From NCBI RefSeq assembly GCF_018966525.1, contig NZ_CP076607.1, forward strand, positions 5,642,001 to 5,706,000: 64,000 nt of DNA, in the 5' to 3' direction. This document shows positions 36,101-43,102 of the stretch, piece by piece. The DNA comes from Paenibacillus sophorae. GTDB taxonomy: Bacteria > Bacillota > Bacilli > Paenibacillales > Paenibacillaceae. The notes under the pieces are model-generated. The model was not told the DNA's origin. It worked only from the letters and a program-made list of their open reading frames with translations, and ran no database searches. Position 1 is the first letter of the stretch. Every line of letters begins with the position of its first letter. The translations under genes and the position numbers were made by a program.

Positions 36101-36709
36101 GTCATCAACGGTCGTATTATTGCCTACCCGCCGAATCCGCTTCATCTTAAGCTCAACTTTGGTGCCGATCTCCGCAATGCCGCGGATGATGTGCTTCTCG
36201 CTTGCCGGGTTTGAAACAACCTGCAGGCCTTTGGGCGCCGGCGGATTCGGATTGACAACCTCAACCTGTCCCGAATTGCCGTTATTGGGAAACAGGGTAG
36301 GCGTTACTCGAATCGTATAGCTGCCTTCCGGTGCGGGCTTACCGCTTATCTGGCCGTTCCATACAAAGGTGTTATCCGTTTCGGTCGGATAGCTGCTAGA
36401 ATTTAGTGTAGCTACCGTAGAACCGCTTTTCTCAAGTTTGATGACCGTATCATGGGATGCCTGCGTTGGATCCGTCGGGTCAGGATTATCAAAACGGAAC
36501 TTTACCGCTGCCTGTCCGCCATAGATTGAACTTATGGTATGCTGGTCAATCTGCAGCGAGGTGTCCGCGTAGGCTTTCGGCAATTCCTGATAGGGCAGCA
36601 GAGGCAATCCAGTCAGTACTATAATAACGGACAGAACATATCTCATAGCCGGTCCAAGACGCTTGCACCGCCTCCATAATACGCTTCTTAGAGACCTTCT
36701 CTTAGTCAT
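30113..36709 (-). CDS. RHS/YD-repeat polymorphic toxin with Hint domain and RNase-like C-terminal tip
   Basis: 2198 residues. Signal peptide near residues 20-49 (VLSVIIVLTGLPLLPY). Domain order: an N-terminal Ig-like/adhesive part to ~380; a DUF6531-type RHS entry (FDPVNLATGDF, VGWHHSYERKLEF); some forty YD repeats of the G...Y.YD..G type from ~500 to 1540; a Gly/Asn-rich linker at ~1551-1615; the terminal core (ARYYEPEIGRF ... NPLRYVDPSG) to ~1840; a Hint autoprocessing domain at ~1958-2092 (CFVAGTKV, the TFNHPFYV block, final WVHN); and a 106-residue tip. The tip (DHFIRHKQILENALGT, RGTLKKGGEVLNIYRGNG, VVINPNGEFVTLLETG) looks like the BECR-fold RNase group. The start overlaps the upstream SLH gene by ATGA. 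It is probably displayed on the cell surface, with the tip released to attack neighbours. Confidence 0.9.
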   Translation of the reverse strand: MTKRRSLRSVLWRRCKRLGPAMRYVLSVIIVLTGLPLLPYQELPKAYADTSLQIDQHTISSIYGGQAAVKFRFDNPDPTDPTQASHDTVIKLEKSGSTVATLNSSSYPTETDNTFVWNGQISGKPAPEGSYTIRVTPTLFPNNGNSGQVEVVNPNPPAPKGLQVVSNPASEKHIIRGIAEIGTKVELKMKRIRRVGNNTTVDDGLVETLVSGITVKPRTSPWAMDISADKTYFGEGVFPERTDNPASKYIGEWEIEVKLPAYEIAEIQAFAVRDFDNKRSAGSEMLRVLRYPAPSWGINWAVVASYYYNVIEKNDIVGKIGGIASFNGFPVEDCNDQVCYGPIDEGVNLLIMKPQQAGEIGRKDDERIKDEFANRNGYPISDAFDPVNLATGDFVFRQTNISAQAVMPLDLELTYHSRDRYDGDFGVGWHHSYERKLEFRENGVLYVVSPEGASHRFDPLGDGHYEGPDGLYDTLVRNSDGTYTQQTPDRLTYTYRKDGKLYRIDDSNGNRIQLSYHGSLLTEIATEGAKLTLTYGSGGKIVRVTDHTGRHADYEYDAINHDLTAMILPDGAKIAYTYDEKHRMTGIKNPNETSELLNEYDDQDRVVRQRDFAGVWGDIQYIPDSNKTVTTDALGRKTVHEYDERYRKTAVTYDDGTTERFQYDKNDNMTRMTDRNGSEYDYQYDGNGNLIRAQDPEGYQTEIRYNAFNLPEEIVDPLGRKTVMTYDGKGNLTAITDALGGVSKIIVNDKGVPESIINAKGETTSIQNDPQGFASLITDPLGNRQELVRDPLHRVNEIVDALGHRTKLQYDPRDRVTARIDALGHTERYEYDKDSNLIGYTDAAGSRTAYVYDSYARLSSETDALGNTTHYSYDKVGNMTEQTDAAGSKTVYEYDSSNRIASMTDPEGNVSTYEYDGTGNVIVVNQPNDSTIRIEYDKRNLPVKMTDAAGGVTTFSYDAAGQLTQEIDPLGHAVQYVYDALGRLTEEKDALDQVTSYGYDEAGQLVRTVKPNGAEWKLDYDARGMLVKVTDPLGQTSTMNRDALGQVTGLTDEAGKVTSYEYDALGRVTSLVDPLGHVTELTYDARGQLTGLKDAKGQSTRYGYDALGRLLEVTNALGHTTAYKYDALGNITSKTDALGRATTYGYNRRSELIREAGPLGRITELAYDSMGNMTGITSPDGKLTSYAYDRLSRLTGIAYPDGKQVGYEYDAAGRRTRMTDELGTTTYAYDALNRLTQVTDSNQRTIKYDWTATGQRSRIEYPDGTSVSYQYDLLDRMTGVTDAEGRTTTYDYDARGLLVSKKLPTLGESTYTYDDAGQLLQLTHSNQFQKVMEQLTYSYDPVGNRIRSDRKSDGNDEEDSDETDSEERIVTDYAYDALNQLVEVQTKNPQSADLPAITHYEYDAVGNRMQKTSQWGELAQTESYTYDQADRLTELATDDEINNYQYDPRGNLLEVLQKSLQLSEVEGDDEHPSVTDDVYEAPSDTAAKETDTDPLLAAKDAESWSEPEAIEQYVWNGANRLIQQTNAKGDITRYAYDGDGNRMKMTIDYAHGGTGNGNGNGNGKGNGNGNGNGKGNNGNGNGNGNGNNGNGNGNGNNGNGNGNGNGNGNGNGNGWDNCKVVPPGFIPPGLAKKCGQTDEEYPDLHPGGPRDGWEKQYKKEHWELNFTNDVSLALPEPLQVTEADSSKWKESYVYGAGGERLSMTYLPAYDDNNGWEPTPGAGGAEPGVQPKTLWYMQDALGSTLGLVEKDGRVSSRYHYDEFGVPQDAKKFDLNWPGPDNLFGYTGLGYDFASSNTYARARYYEPEIGRFVSEDTYRGDIWNPKSLNLYTYVSNNPLRYVDPSGHTPGLPGMPDFSWATDWLYKDRTDETKEMAEYVLVGGYKIAKFLVIDDINTILDPDASTFDKVLAGASFVPVGKAIKGGKLVIKLATKEGVTIERAVEKTSKNIKYWKAAKLGCNCFVAGTKVKTDKGEKNIEDIKVGDMVLSKDETTGEVAYKEVTATFNHETDEIYKIHVGGQTIEATFNHPFYVKDKGWTFVKDLKPGDLLVQSDEHTLKVDSIELERKHVTVYNMTVDDFHTYFVSDLGIWVHNTGSCSVITAGKNFKDHFIRHKQILENALGTKYPKYKTDSARFLEDIGKIIDDGTVKLVGRGTLKKGGEVLNIYRGNGMTVVINPNGEFVTLLETGKGMDLSIQFIP
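31276..31860 (-). repeat. RHS core repeat, copy A (within the full-length gene)
   Basis: Encodes the conserved end of the RHS core from the Gly/Asn linker to NPLRYVDPSG. Copies B (28940-29416) and C (26146-26420) repeat parts of it in the same orientation. Confidence 0.85.
31865..32058 (-). repeat. Hexanucleotide-based tandem repeat encoding a Gly-Asn linker
   Basis: About 65 codons of alternating Gly and Asn with occasional Lys (GNGNGNGK-type), written with GGTAAC/GGAAAT-like hexamers and variant third bases. The frame is preserved because changes in whole hexamers add or remove GN pairs. It separates the repetitive barrel from the terminal core and is the likely flexible or length-variable part. 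The plus-strand hydrophobic ORFs across it are artefacts of the repeat. Confidence 0.85.
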
Positions 36710-38760
36710 TGAAACACTTCCCCTTTCTTACCCAGCCATCTGTAAATTACGGCCGCAGCCTCGGCTCTTGTGCATGTAGCTCTTGGATTCAACCGATCAC
36801 CGTTCCCCTGAATGAGTCCGCTCTTGATCGCAGCCAATACGGACGGCTGGGCCCATGAATGGACCTTCGCGGCATCGGCGTAGGCGTTTAGCGCTTCACT
36901 CTGCTCTTCCTTCCGCAGTGAGGCGGCATTCGTCAGCATGACCATCATCTCCTCACGGGTGATGGAAGCATTCGGTTTAAACAGACTTCCTTCGTAGCCT
37001 TTGATCCAGCCAGCCGCAGCCGCTTGTTCTACGGCATCCGACGCCCAGTGGCCCGCAGGAACATCCTTGAATGAAGCTGTCCCCTTCGTTTGGCTTCTGA
37101 GTCCCGTGGCTTCAACCAGCATCTTGGCAAACTGGGCCCGCGTAACCGATTGGCCGGGCTCGAAGCGTCCTGTGTTCATGCCATTCACGATCCATTTGGA
37201 TGCCAGAACTTCGACCTCGTCTTTTGCCCAATGAATCTTCATATCCGCGAATGAAGGCTCGTATAGGAACAGAGCGTACAAACCAGGCTCTTGAACTTGT
37301 GTCCGAATGTTCCGCCAAGAGACGTCGAATGTTCCGCCGGCGTAACTCCACTTTCCGGTATCCCCGTTATAACGGTAAAGGCCCGTCCGGTTAGCACGGT
37401 CGGCCGTTGCAGCGGCTTGCTCCAATTCAATGGTAAGCAGGGCCGGCTTATTAAGCTTCGCTTCGGACGTCCACGTCCAGGCCACTCCAAGCCATGTCAT
37501 TTCTTTATTTGGCGCTGTGGCCGCTTCGCTCGGTTTCAATACGACTCGTGTATCCTTACCGAATGTTCCCGGTTCAAACACAAGCCGTACCGCTTGTCCG
37601 CCTGCGGCCACTCCGCCGCTCGGGCCGATAAGATCCCCTTCTGGCTGAAGCGCAGCGACCCCAGTCCCAGTGCTCCCGGCAGCCCCAGTGCCCCCGGTGC
37701 CCCCAGTGCCCCCAGCGGCCCCAGTCGTTGAAGCAGCCGAGTCGCTCGAAATGATTTCCCGGCTAACCAGCCGGCCGTTATTAACCAGAGCAAAGTCTTC
37801 TCCATTGAAGCCAATGAATTGCGATGGTGCGATGACGCCCAAGCTGTACAGGTTCCCGGTCGCTAAATCCGCACTCCGCACTATAGCCTTGTCGCCGCTA
37901 GCCTCCAGCCAGGCTGCTGTTCCGCCCGAAATACTCATTTCCGCGTATTCGGTTTTGCCTAGCGCAACCGGCTGGGTCAAATCCACCGGCTGCGGATTGC
38001 TTACTCCCAGATCAAGGAACACATACTTCCCATTTCTGTCCAGATCACGCTGTTTCCACAGAATTTCTTCGCCATTGAATACGAACCGCTCTACGTAAGA
38101 GGTGTACGGCAGGTCAAGAAGCTTGCGGACCGTTCCGGATGAAATCACGTATTCATACAGATCGCCGTCCGAACCCCCTTTGTAGACAATGCGCCCGTTC
38201 TTAATGACCGGGTCTCGCCCTTTCCCCAAATCTTTCAGGGTACTATTCGCCAGGTCATATAAGTACATTTCGTATTGAGGATTTGTCTGCCATACAATAT
38301 AATCGCCGTCTATGGAAGGTATACGATTCTGACCGACATCCGTATTTAGCTTGGACTCGGTTTTTGTCTTAACATTGTAGCTGTAGATATCCCAGTTCAG
38401 ATTGCCGACACCTTCGTTTTGATCTCTTTTGTCAGCCCATACTACGATTGGCTCCCCTTTTCCATTGACGCCAACGACAGGCGTATCGGTTGGTTTACCA
38501 TGATTGGTTATCTCTAGCTTTTGACCGGTATCCGTATTGCCGTAATAGATCTGTCCGGCATACTTTGCGGCTCTGGACCGCCAGACCACATGTGTTCCCG
38601 ATATCCGGATACCGCTTCCCTCAATAGTGAACGAGGACAATTCATCCTTGTAGGTGTAGACCGTCTCAGCGGATACCGGTTGCCCAGAGGATACTATCCC
38701 TGTTGCCATTAATCCCGCGACCAGTGATCCCGCTATCCATTTCTTCAATATGCTCTTCAT
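36706..38760 (-). CDS. S-layer homology protein with TolB-like propeller, partner of the RHS toxin
   Basis: 684 residues from ATG 38760 (AGGGGGA upstream; ATG 38811 lies inside the riboswitch expression platform). Signal peptide ending at VSAETV. Residues ~30-340 are propeller blades (GTHVVWRSRAAKYAGQIYY, GDYIVWQTNPQYEMYLYDL). A Gly/Thr/Ala linker built from GGTGGT-type codons follows, then a ZU5-like segment (GPSGGVAAGGQAVRLVFEPG). Three SLH domains (about 503-680: VTRAQFAKMLVEAT, ITREEMMVMLTNA, CTRAEAAAVIYRWL) bind secondary cell-wall polymer. The stop codon overlaps the RHS start as ATGA, so both are made together. It probably anchors or exposes the toxin at the wall; that role is inference. 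Confidence 0.9.
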   Translation of the reverse strand: MKSILKKWIAGSLVAGLMATGIVSSGQPVSAETVYTYKDELSSFTIEGSGIRISGTHVVWRSRAAKYAGQIYYGNTDTGQKLEITNHGKPTDTPVVGVNGKGEPIVVWADKRDQNEGVGNLNWDIYSYNVKTKTESKLNTDVGQNRIPSIDGDYIVWQTNPQYEMYLYDLANSTLKDLGKGRDPVIKNGRIVYKGGSDGDLYEYVISSGTVRKLLDLPYTSYVERFVFNGEEILWKQRDLDRNGKYVFLDLGVSNPQPVDLTQPVALGKTEYAEMSISGGTAAWLEASGDKAIVRSADLATGNLYSLGVIAPSQFIGFNGEDFALVNNGRLVSREIISSDSAASTTGAAGGTGGTGGTGAAGSTGTGVAALQPEGDLIGPSGGVAAGGQAVRLVFEPGTFGKDTRVVLKPSEAATAPNKEMTWLGVAWTWTSEAKLNKPALLTIELEQAAATADRANRTGLYRYNGDTGKWSYAGGTFDVSWRNIRTQVQEPGLYALFLYEPSFADMKIHWAKDEVEVLASKWIVNGMNTGRFEPGQSVTRAQFAKMLVEATGLRSQTKGTASFKDVPAGHWASDAVEQAAAAGWIKGYEGSLFKPNASITREEMMVMLTNAASLRKEEQSEALNAYADAAKVHSWAQPSVLAAIKSGLIQGNGDRLNPRATCTRAEAAAVIYRWLGKKGEVFQ

Positions 38761-38798
38761 AAACACCAATCCCCCTGTTAGTGACAACAAAAAACCAA

Positions 38799-38903
38799 GC
38801 CTCTTGAGCAACCCGGCTGCCAGGTCATGATTGGATCATGACGGTAGGCCCGTGGCTTTGCGTCCCCGACTTTCGAACGGGTTTGCCTTTGTTCAAGCAC
38901 TTG
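38799..38903 (-). ncRNA. Cyclic di-GMP-I (GEMM) riboswitch
   Basis: The minus strand contains the complete class I consensus in order: AAAGGCAAACC, a hairpin capped by a GAAA tetraloop (TTCGAAAG), GGGGACGCAAAGCC, GGGCCTA, a variable P3 hairpin (TCATGATCC/TCATGA) and the closing GGCAGCCGGGTTGC. The P1 stem is long: AAACCAAG at the 5' end pairs with CTTGGTTT, and the pairing strand runs directly into TTTTTT. Ligand binding would stabilise this helix, so transcription termination (an OFF switch) is the more natural reading, though not proven. It controls the SLH/RHS operon. Confidence 0.93.
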
Positions 38904-38908
38904 GTTTC

Positions 38909-38937
38909 TTTATCACTAGTGCTTTATGTGTAGTCAA
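38909..38937 (-). promoter_or_regulatory. Promoter of the riboswitch-led SLH/RHS operon
   Basis: Minus-strand TTGACT (38932-38937), 17-base spacer, GATAAA (38909-38914). Transcription would begin a few bases before the P1 strand of the riboswitch. The remaining intergenic bases to 39045 are AT-rich with no further gene. Confidence 0.6.
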
Positions 38938-39045
38938 AAAGTTTGACTTTCCCCAAAATTGTACAACGTGTTACAAATTATTGCTATACTATTTTTCCCA
39001 AATACTACTTTATTACTAGCAGGAATGAGCGTCAAAATACAAGTC

Positions 39046-39076
39046 TTGACCTAGAGTAAACTCTAGGTATTATGAT
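39046..39076 (+). promoter_or_regulatory. MerR-type promoter of the aldo/keto reductase gene
   Basis: TTGACC (39046-39051) and TATGAT (39071-39076) are separated by 19 bases instead of 17, and the spacer holds the perfect dyad CCTAGAG-TAAA-CTCTAGG (39050-39067). Over-long spacers with a central dyad are the hallmark of MerR activation by DNA twisting. Confidence 0.8.
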
Positions 39077-39120
39077 GATTTTGCAAAGACAATAATCAAC
39101 CAGCAAGGGAGAGATGAAGC

Positions 39121-40146
39121 ATGAAATACAAACAGCTAGGCGGCACAGGTCTGATGGTGTCGGAATTCTGTCTAGGCACCATGACGTTCGGTGGCAAAAA
39201 TGATCCGATGAGTTCTGTAATGGGGGCTCTTGATGAGCAGGCGGCTGGGCAGCTTGTGAATGAAGCGCTCGAAGCAGGCATTAATTTTTTTGATACCGCT
39301 AATGTGTACGGAGTAGGAGAGTCGGAAGAGATTTTGGGACGTTCGCTTAAAGGTAAGCGGCATGAAGCGGTGATCGCGACCAAGGTAAGATTCCGGATGG
39401 GACCGGGTCCGAACCAGGTAGGATTATCGAGGGGCCATATTATCCAACAAGCGGAAGAAAGCCTCAAACGTCTTGGAACAGATTACATCGACCTGTACCA
39501 GATTCACGGCCCCGATCCGCTTACGGATTGGGAAGAGACCTTGCGTGCGCTGGACGATCTCGTTCGCAGCGGCAAGGTTCGATATATCGGCTGCTCCAAC
39601 CTGCAGGGCTGGCAGATGATGAAGGCGAACGGCATTTCCCGGGAATTGGGCCTGCATACCTTCCAAACAACCCAATCTTATTATTCACTCGCCGGACGCG
39701 ATATTGAGCGGGATATCATCCCCGTGCTTCAGGATCAGAAAGTGGGCCTCCTCGTGTGGAGTCCTTTGGCCGGCGGATTTCTGTCGGGCAAGTATACACG
39801 GGACAATCAAGGCGGGGCGGATGATCGGCGCAACAAATTCGATTTTCCTCCGGTTGACCGGGAGAAAGGTTATGGCCTGATTGATGTCTTGCAGGAAATC
39901 GCAAAAGCGCGGGAAACCTCGGTCGCCAGAATCGCGCTGGCCTGGCTGCTGAATCAACCGGCCGTGACGAGCGTTATTGTCGGAGCCAAACGGCCAGACC
40001 AGCTTCAGGATAATCTTGGAGCATCCGGTATCATTTTGAACGAGGAAGAGCTGTCCCGTCTTGATCAAGTCAGCCGTCTGCAGCCGGAGTATCCATTATG
40101 GAACCCCAGCGTTTATATCGAAGATCGTTACCCCATTCAGAAATAA
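39121..40146 (+). CDS. Aldo/keto reductase
   Basis: 341 residues, NADPH-dependent (beta/alpha)8 barrel. Catalytic tetrad: Asp in FFDTANVYG, Tyr of the same motif, Lys of ATKVRFRMG, and His of YQIHGPDP. The cofactor-binding end is SVIVGAKRPDQLQDN. It belongs to the Tas/YajO-like group acting on sugar or aldehyde substrates. GGGAGAG precedes the ATG. The MerR gene faces it across a shared terminator, and both promoters carry related operators. Confidence 0.92.
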   Translation: MKYKQLGGTGLMVSEFCLGTMTFGGKNDPMSSVMGALDEQAAGQLVNEALEAGINFFDTANVYGVGESEEILGRSLKGKRHEAVIATKVRFRMGPGPNQVGLSRGHIIQQAEESLKRLGTDYIDLYQIHGPDPLTDWEETLRALDDLVRSGKVRYIGCSNLQGWQMMKANGISRELGLHTFQTTQSYYSLAGRDIERDIIPVLQDQKVGLLVWSPLAGGFLSGKYTRDNQGGADDRRNKFDFPPVDREKGYGLIDVLQEIAKARETSVARIALAWLLNQPAVTSVIVGAKRPDQLQDNLGASGIILNEEELSRLDQVSRLQPEYPLWNPSVYIEDRYPIQK

Positions 40147-40154
40147 GCAGCAGA

Positions 40155-40193
40155 AAAAAGGGATGAGCCGAACAATTGGGTTCGTCCCTTTTG
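40155..40193. terminator. Bidirectional terminator between aldo/keto reductase and merR
   Basis: AAAAGGGATGA.CC and GG.TTCGTCCCTTTT pair with small bulges around an 8-base loop; A-rich and T-rich flanks give a terminator in both directions. Confidence 0.75.
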
Positions 40194-40194
40194 T

Positions 40195-40599
40195 TTAGTT
40201 TGATCCTGGTTGTCCGGTGCTCTTGATTCCGTCTTTTTCTTTGGAGTACATATCGATCTTGAAGTCAATCATCCCGATATATGACATCAAGGTGTTGACC
40301 TGCTCTTGAACGGTTTTTTTCTGCAGCTCAAGCATTTGTATACGCTGTTCAGTCGTTCCGTCACCCTGTACGGTAAGTTCAACAAAATCCTTCAGCTGTG
40401 AAATGGACATGCCCGTATCGCGGAGGCAGCAGATGAATTTAAGCCACTCAATATGTTCTTCCTCATATATGCGTATGCCGCCCTCGTTTCGTTTGATGAA
40501 CGGCAGGATGCCTTCTTTTTCATAATATCTTAAGGTGTGGATTGACAAATTGGACTTCTCTGCCACTTGGCCAATCGTATACTGCATTTTGAGGCTCAT
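40195..40599 (-). CDS. MerR family transcriptional regulator
   Basis: 134 residues. N-terminal winged helix MQYTIGQVAEKSNLSIHTLRYYEKEGILPF with the TLRYYE signature, wing residues GIRIYEEEHI, then a coiled coil (QRIQMLELQKKTVQEQVNTL). There is no Cys-rich metal-binding tail, so it is of the AdhR/BltR type that senses aldehydes or drugs rather than metals. GGAGG lies before ATG 40599. Expected to control the aldo/keto reductase and itself. Confidence 0.9.
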   Translation of the reverse strand: MSLKMQYTIGQVAEKSNLSIHTLRYYEKEGILPFIKRNEGGIRIYEEEHIEWLKFICCLRDTGMSISQLKDFVELTVQGDGTTEQRIQMLELQKKTVQEQVNTLMSYIGMIDFKIDMYSKEKDGIKSTGQPGSN

Positions 40600-40654
40600 A
40601 GGTTTGACCTCCGCCTTATTTTAGGTGAACCTTGGATTCAGGTACGTTATCTTC

Positions 40655-40685
40655 ATTATAGGTCCTAGAGTAAGATCGAAGTCAA
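40655..40685 (-). promoter_or_regulatory. MerR-type promoter of the merR gene
   Basis: Minus-strand TTGACT (40680-40685), 19-base spacer, TATAAT (40655-40660). The spacer contains ACTCTAGG, one half of the operator found at 39050-39067, with a weaker second half. Confidence 0.7.
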
Positions 40686-40752
40686 GTGTTCAACGGGGGC
40701 GCGGCGGGCTGGTCGATAGCCATCGCAGTCTTCCCTTGCCGTCATACGCCAA

Positions 40753-40795
40753 AAAAGGCCTTGAACTCTACTCGCGCAGACATTCATGGCCTTTT
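40753..40795 (-). terminator. Intrinsic terminator after the MFS gene
   Basis: AAAAGGCCTTGAA and TTCATGGCCTTTT form a stem with one mismatch and a 17-base loop; T-rich on either strand. It lies about 40 bases past the MFS stop. Confidence 0.65.
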
Positions 40796-40832
40796 ATGAT
40801 CATTGAAATAAAGATGTCATCAAGCACGCCTT

Positions 40833-42257
40833 TTACTCATGGAGCGACTTCGCTTCCATAACAGCGGCATTTTTTTGCTTAAGCGCAATGAACGATACGA
40901 GAATGCCAAGAAGCGCAATCACAGCGTCAATGATGAATGCCATGTGGATCGCTCCGGTTAAATCCGAGGGCTCCATCGTTTCCAAAGTAGCGTTTGAACC
41001 GAGGCTTGCAGAGATAATGGCCATAATGACAGCCAATCCGATCGCTCCGCCAATTTGTTGTCCGGTAGAGACGATAGCGGATGCAACACCCTGTTCTTTC
41101 ATATCAATTCCTGTGCTTGCCGCAATGAACATCGTTGTAAAAATAAAGGCCTGACCAATACCGATGATAACGGTACCCGGAATGATCCCCCATGCCGATC
41201 CATGCTCAGAGAGCTGGGTGAGCAGCATAAAACCAATCGCGCCAAGTCCCATGCCGCTTGCAATTGTACCGGCTGCACCTACGGTTGCCAGCATTTTGTT
41301 AATCAACTTCGCACCTACAAAAGCACTAATGGTCAGCGGCAGGAAGCTTAATCCGGATTGAATGGCGGAGTAATGCAGAACCTCTTGCGTGTATAGCGTG
41401 AGGAAATAGTATAACGTACCGAATGATGCGGAGAACAACGCTGCGGTAATCGCCGCCCCAGTCAAACTCCGTATCCGAAACAGTCTAAAGGGGATCAAAG
41501 GATCTTGCGTCCGATTTTCAATGACTACGAACAACAGGAGCAGAATAGCGCCGATAATGCCAGGAATAATAGCTGATGGATGAAGCCAGCCCACGACCGG
41601 GGCTTGAATAAGATAATTTACAATCAAGATCATGCCGGCCGTTACGGAAATCGCGCCTGCTGCGTCAAAATGGCGTTTTGCCGATGCCGCCTTGCTCTCC
41701 AAAAGCGTGATCGGAGCGAGGATAATAACGAAAATAGCTATTGGTACATTGACAAAAAAGGTAGCTTCCCAGCCGATAAAGCTTGTTAACACGCCGCCAA
41801 GCAATAACCCAATGGACATGCCCACTCCACCCATTGCCGCCCAAATGCCTAATGCACGGTTGCGTTCCGGGCCTTCTTCAAAATTGGACATGATCAGTGA
41901 CAATGTAGCCGGTGACAGCAGTGCTCCGCCAATGCCTTGGAGTCCCCTTGCCATAATGAGGAACAGCTGAGAGTCTGCGATACCGCCAAGCAGAGAGCCT
42001 AGACCGAAGATCCCCATGGCAATGATGAACATCCGCCGTCTGCCCAGCAAATCGGACAATCTTCCACCGATAAGCAGGAATCCTCCAAAGGCCAGGGAAA
42101 ACGCGCTGATGACCCACTGCAGCTGGTTCGCACCAAAGCCCAAATCTGCTGCAAGGGAAGGCAGAGCTACAAAAATAATTGTGTAATCAAGAGCCAAAAT
42201 TAATTGGGACAGTGCGAGGATCGTCAAAGCCAATCCTTTGTGTCTAGTCGAATTCAT
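40833..42257 (-). CDS. MFS drug exporter, DHA2 (14-TMS, EmrB/QacA) family
   Basis: 474 residues from ATG 42257 (AAAGGAG 8 bases upstream). About 14 hydrophobic segments; motif A GGRLSDLLGRRRMFI after TM2 and motif C-like GVGMSIGLLLGGVL in TM5 mark a proton/drug antiporter. The C-terminus is short and cytoplasmic. Two copies of the operator shared with the TetR gene lie within 160 bp upstream, so induction by the TetR ligand is expected. The substrate is unknown. Confidence 0.92.
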   Translation of the reverse strand: MNSTRHKGLALTILALSQLILALDYTIIFVALPSLAADLGFGANQLQWVISAFSLAFGGFLLIGGRLSDLLGRRRMFIIAMGIFGLGSLLGGIADSQLFLIMARGLQGIGGALLSPATLSLIMSNFEEGPERNRALGIWAAMGGVGMSIGLLLGGVLTSFIGWEATFFVNVPIAIFVIILAPITLLESKAASAKRHFDAAGAISVTAGMILIVNYLIQAPVVGWLHPSAIIPGIIGAILLLLFVVIENRTQDPLIPFRLFRIRSLTGAAITAALFSASFGTLYYFLTLYTQEVLHYSAIQSGLSFLPLTISAFVGAKLINKMLATVGAAGTIASGMGLGAIGFMLLTQLSEHGSAWGIIPGTVIIGIGQAFIFTTMFIAASTGIDMKEQGVASAIVSTGQQIGGAIGLAVIMAIISASLGSNATLETMEPSDLTGAIHMAFIIDAVIALLGILVSFIALKQKNAAVMEAKSLHE

Positions 42258-42280
42258 GAAATCCACTCCTTTTCTTTATC

Positions 42281-42294
42281 AGACCTTTCAGTCT
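42281..42294 (-). promoter_or_regulatory. TetR operator copy 1 (AGACnnnnnAGTCT type)
   Basis: agacctttcagtct, 24 bases upstream of the MFS start. Shares the 14-base imperfect palindrome found five times around tetR. Confidence 0.65.
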
Positions 42295-42401
42295 AAAAAA
42301 TAGATAAAAAATTCTCTTCCTATTTAATACAGCGGGAATAGGTTCAACAAATGGTCGACTCTACCCCCGAATTCCACTCACATAAGAGCCTATCACATTC
42401 C

Positions 42402-42415
42402 AGACCGATTGATCT
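42402..42415 (-). promoter_or_regulatory. TetR operator copy 2
   Basis: agaccgattgatct, between the tetR stop and the MFS start. The most diverged copy. Confidence 0.5.
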
Positions 42416-42456
42416 AAAAATTCGAAAATATAATGAAGCGTCTTTTTTACGCTCCA

Positions 42457-43041
42457 TTAATTGTCAAGCTTAGAAAGAGTAACGGCAGCAATATCATCCA
42501 AAACTTTAGGATCGGTGGTTAATTTAGCCACTTGGGTTAGCGCATATCTCTCATGATACAAATAACGTGCAAGACCAAGCAAATCACGGTCTCCGCTTAG
42601 TTCACCCTGATTTCGGGCGCGAACCAGCGCTTCATAAAAGGCTTGTACCAAACGCGTCATATCCCGTTCAAAAAACGCTGCGATTTCCGGATCATGAGGG
42701 ACTTGATCAATGGCGCTGTGCATAATGAAGCATTCCTTGCGGCGCAGCTCATCCTGCAGAACAGCCACAATTTCATGGAAAATATCAGCAATCGCTTGCT
42801 TAACTGAGCCTGGACGCTCCAAATACGAAATGACAGCCTCCGATTTCTCATTTACATAATGTTTGACGGCCTTGATGAAGAGATCCCGCTTGGTTCCATA
42901 GGTATCGTACAGACTTTGGCGCGCTATGCCTAACCCATCGAGTAAATTTTGCAGCGAAGTGCCTTCGTAACCGTAATGCCCGAATACCTCCATAGCCTTG
43001 TGCAGAACAAGCGTTGTATCAAATTCCTTGCTTCTCGCCAT
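42457..43041 (-). CDS. TetR/AcrR family repressor
   Basis: 194 residues. N-terminal HTH: TLVLHKAMEVFGHYGYEGTSLQNLLDGLGIARQSLYDTYGTKRDLF, the standard TetR three-helix arrangement. The C-terminal ligand domain is helical with no membrane part and resembles the YcdC/TetR_C group. An operator copy lies 45-58 bases before its start, so autoregulation is likely. It separates the MFS exporter from the SnoaL-like gene, both with operator copies. Confidence 0.9.
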   Translation of the reverse strand: MARSKEFDTTLVLHKAMEVFGHYGYEGTSLQNLLDGLGIARQSLYDTYGTKRDLFIKAVKHYVNEKSEAVISYLERPGSVKQAIADIFHEIVAVLQDELRRKECFIMHSAIDQVPHDPEIAAFFERDMTRLVQAFYEALVRARNQGELSGDRDLLGLARYLYHERYALTQVAKLTTDPKVLDDIAAVTLSKLDN

Positions 43042-43085
43042 TTTTTACAAGTACACCTCCCTGTGACATTCATCTTAGCTTTCCC

Positions 43086-43099
43086 AGATCATTCAGTCA
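43086..43099 (-). promoter_or_regulatory. TetR operator copy 3
   Basis: agatcattcagtca, upstream of tetR, next to a possible -35 region on the minus strand (TTGACT at 43094-43099). Confidence 0.6.
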
Positions 43100-43102
43100 A
43101 TA

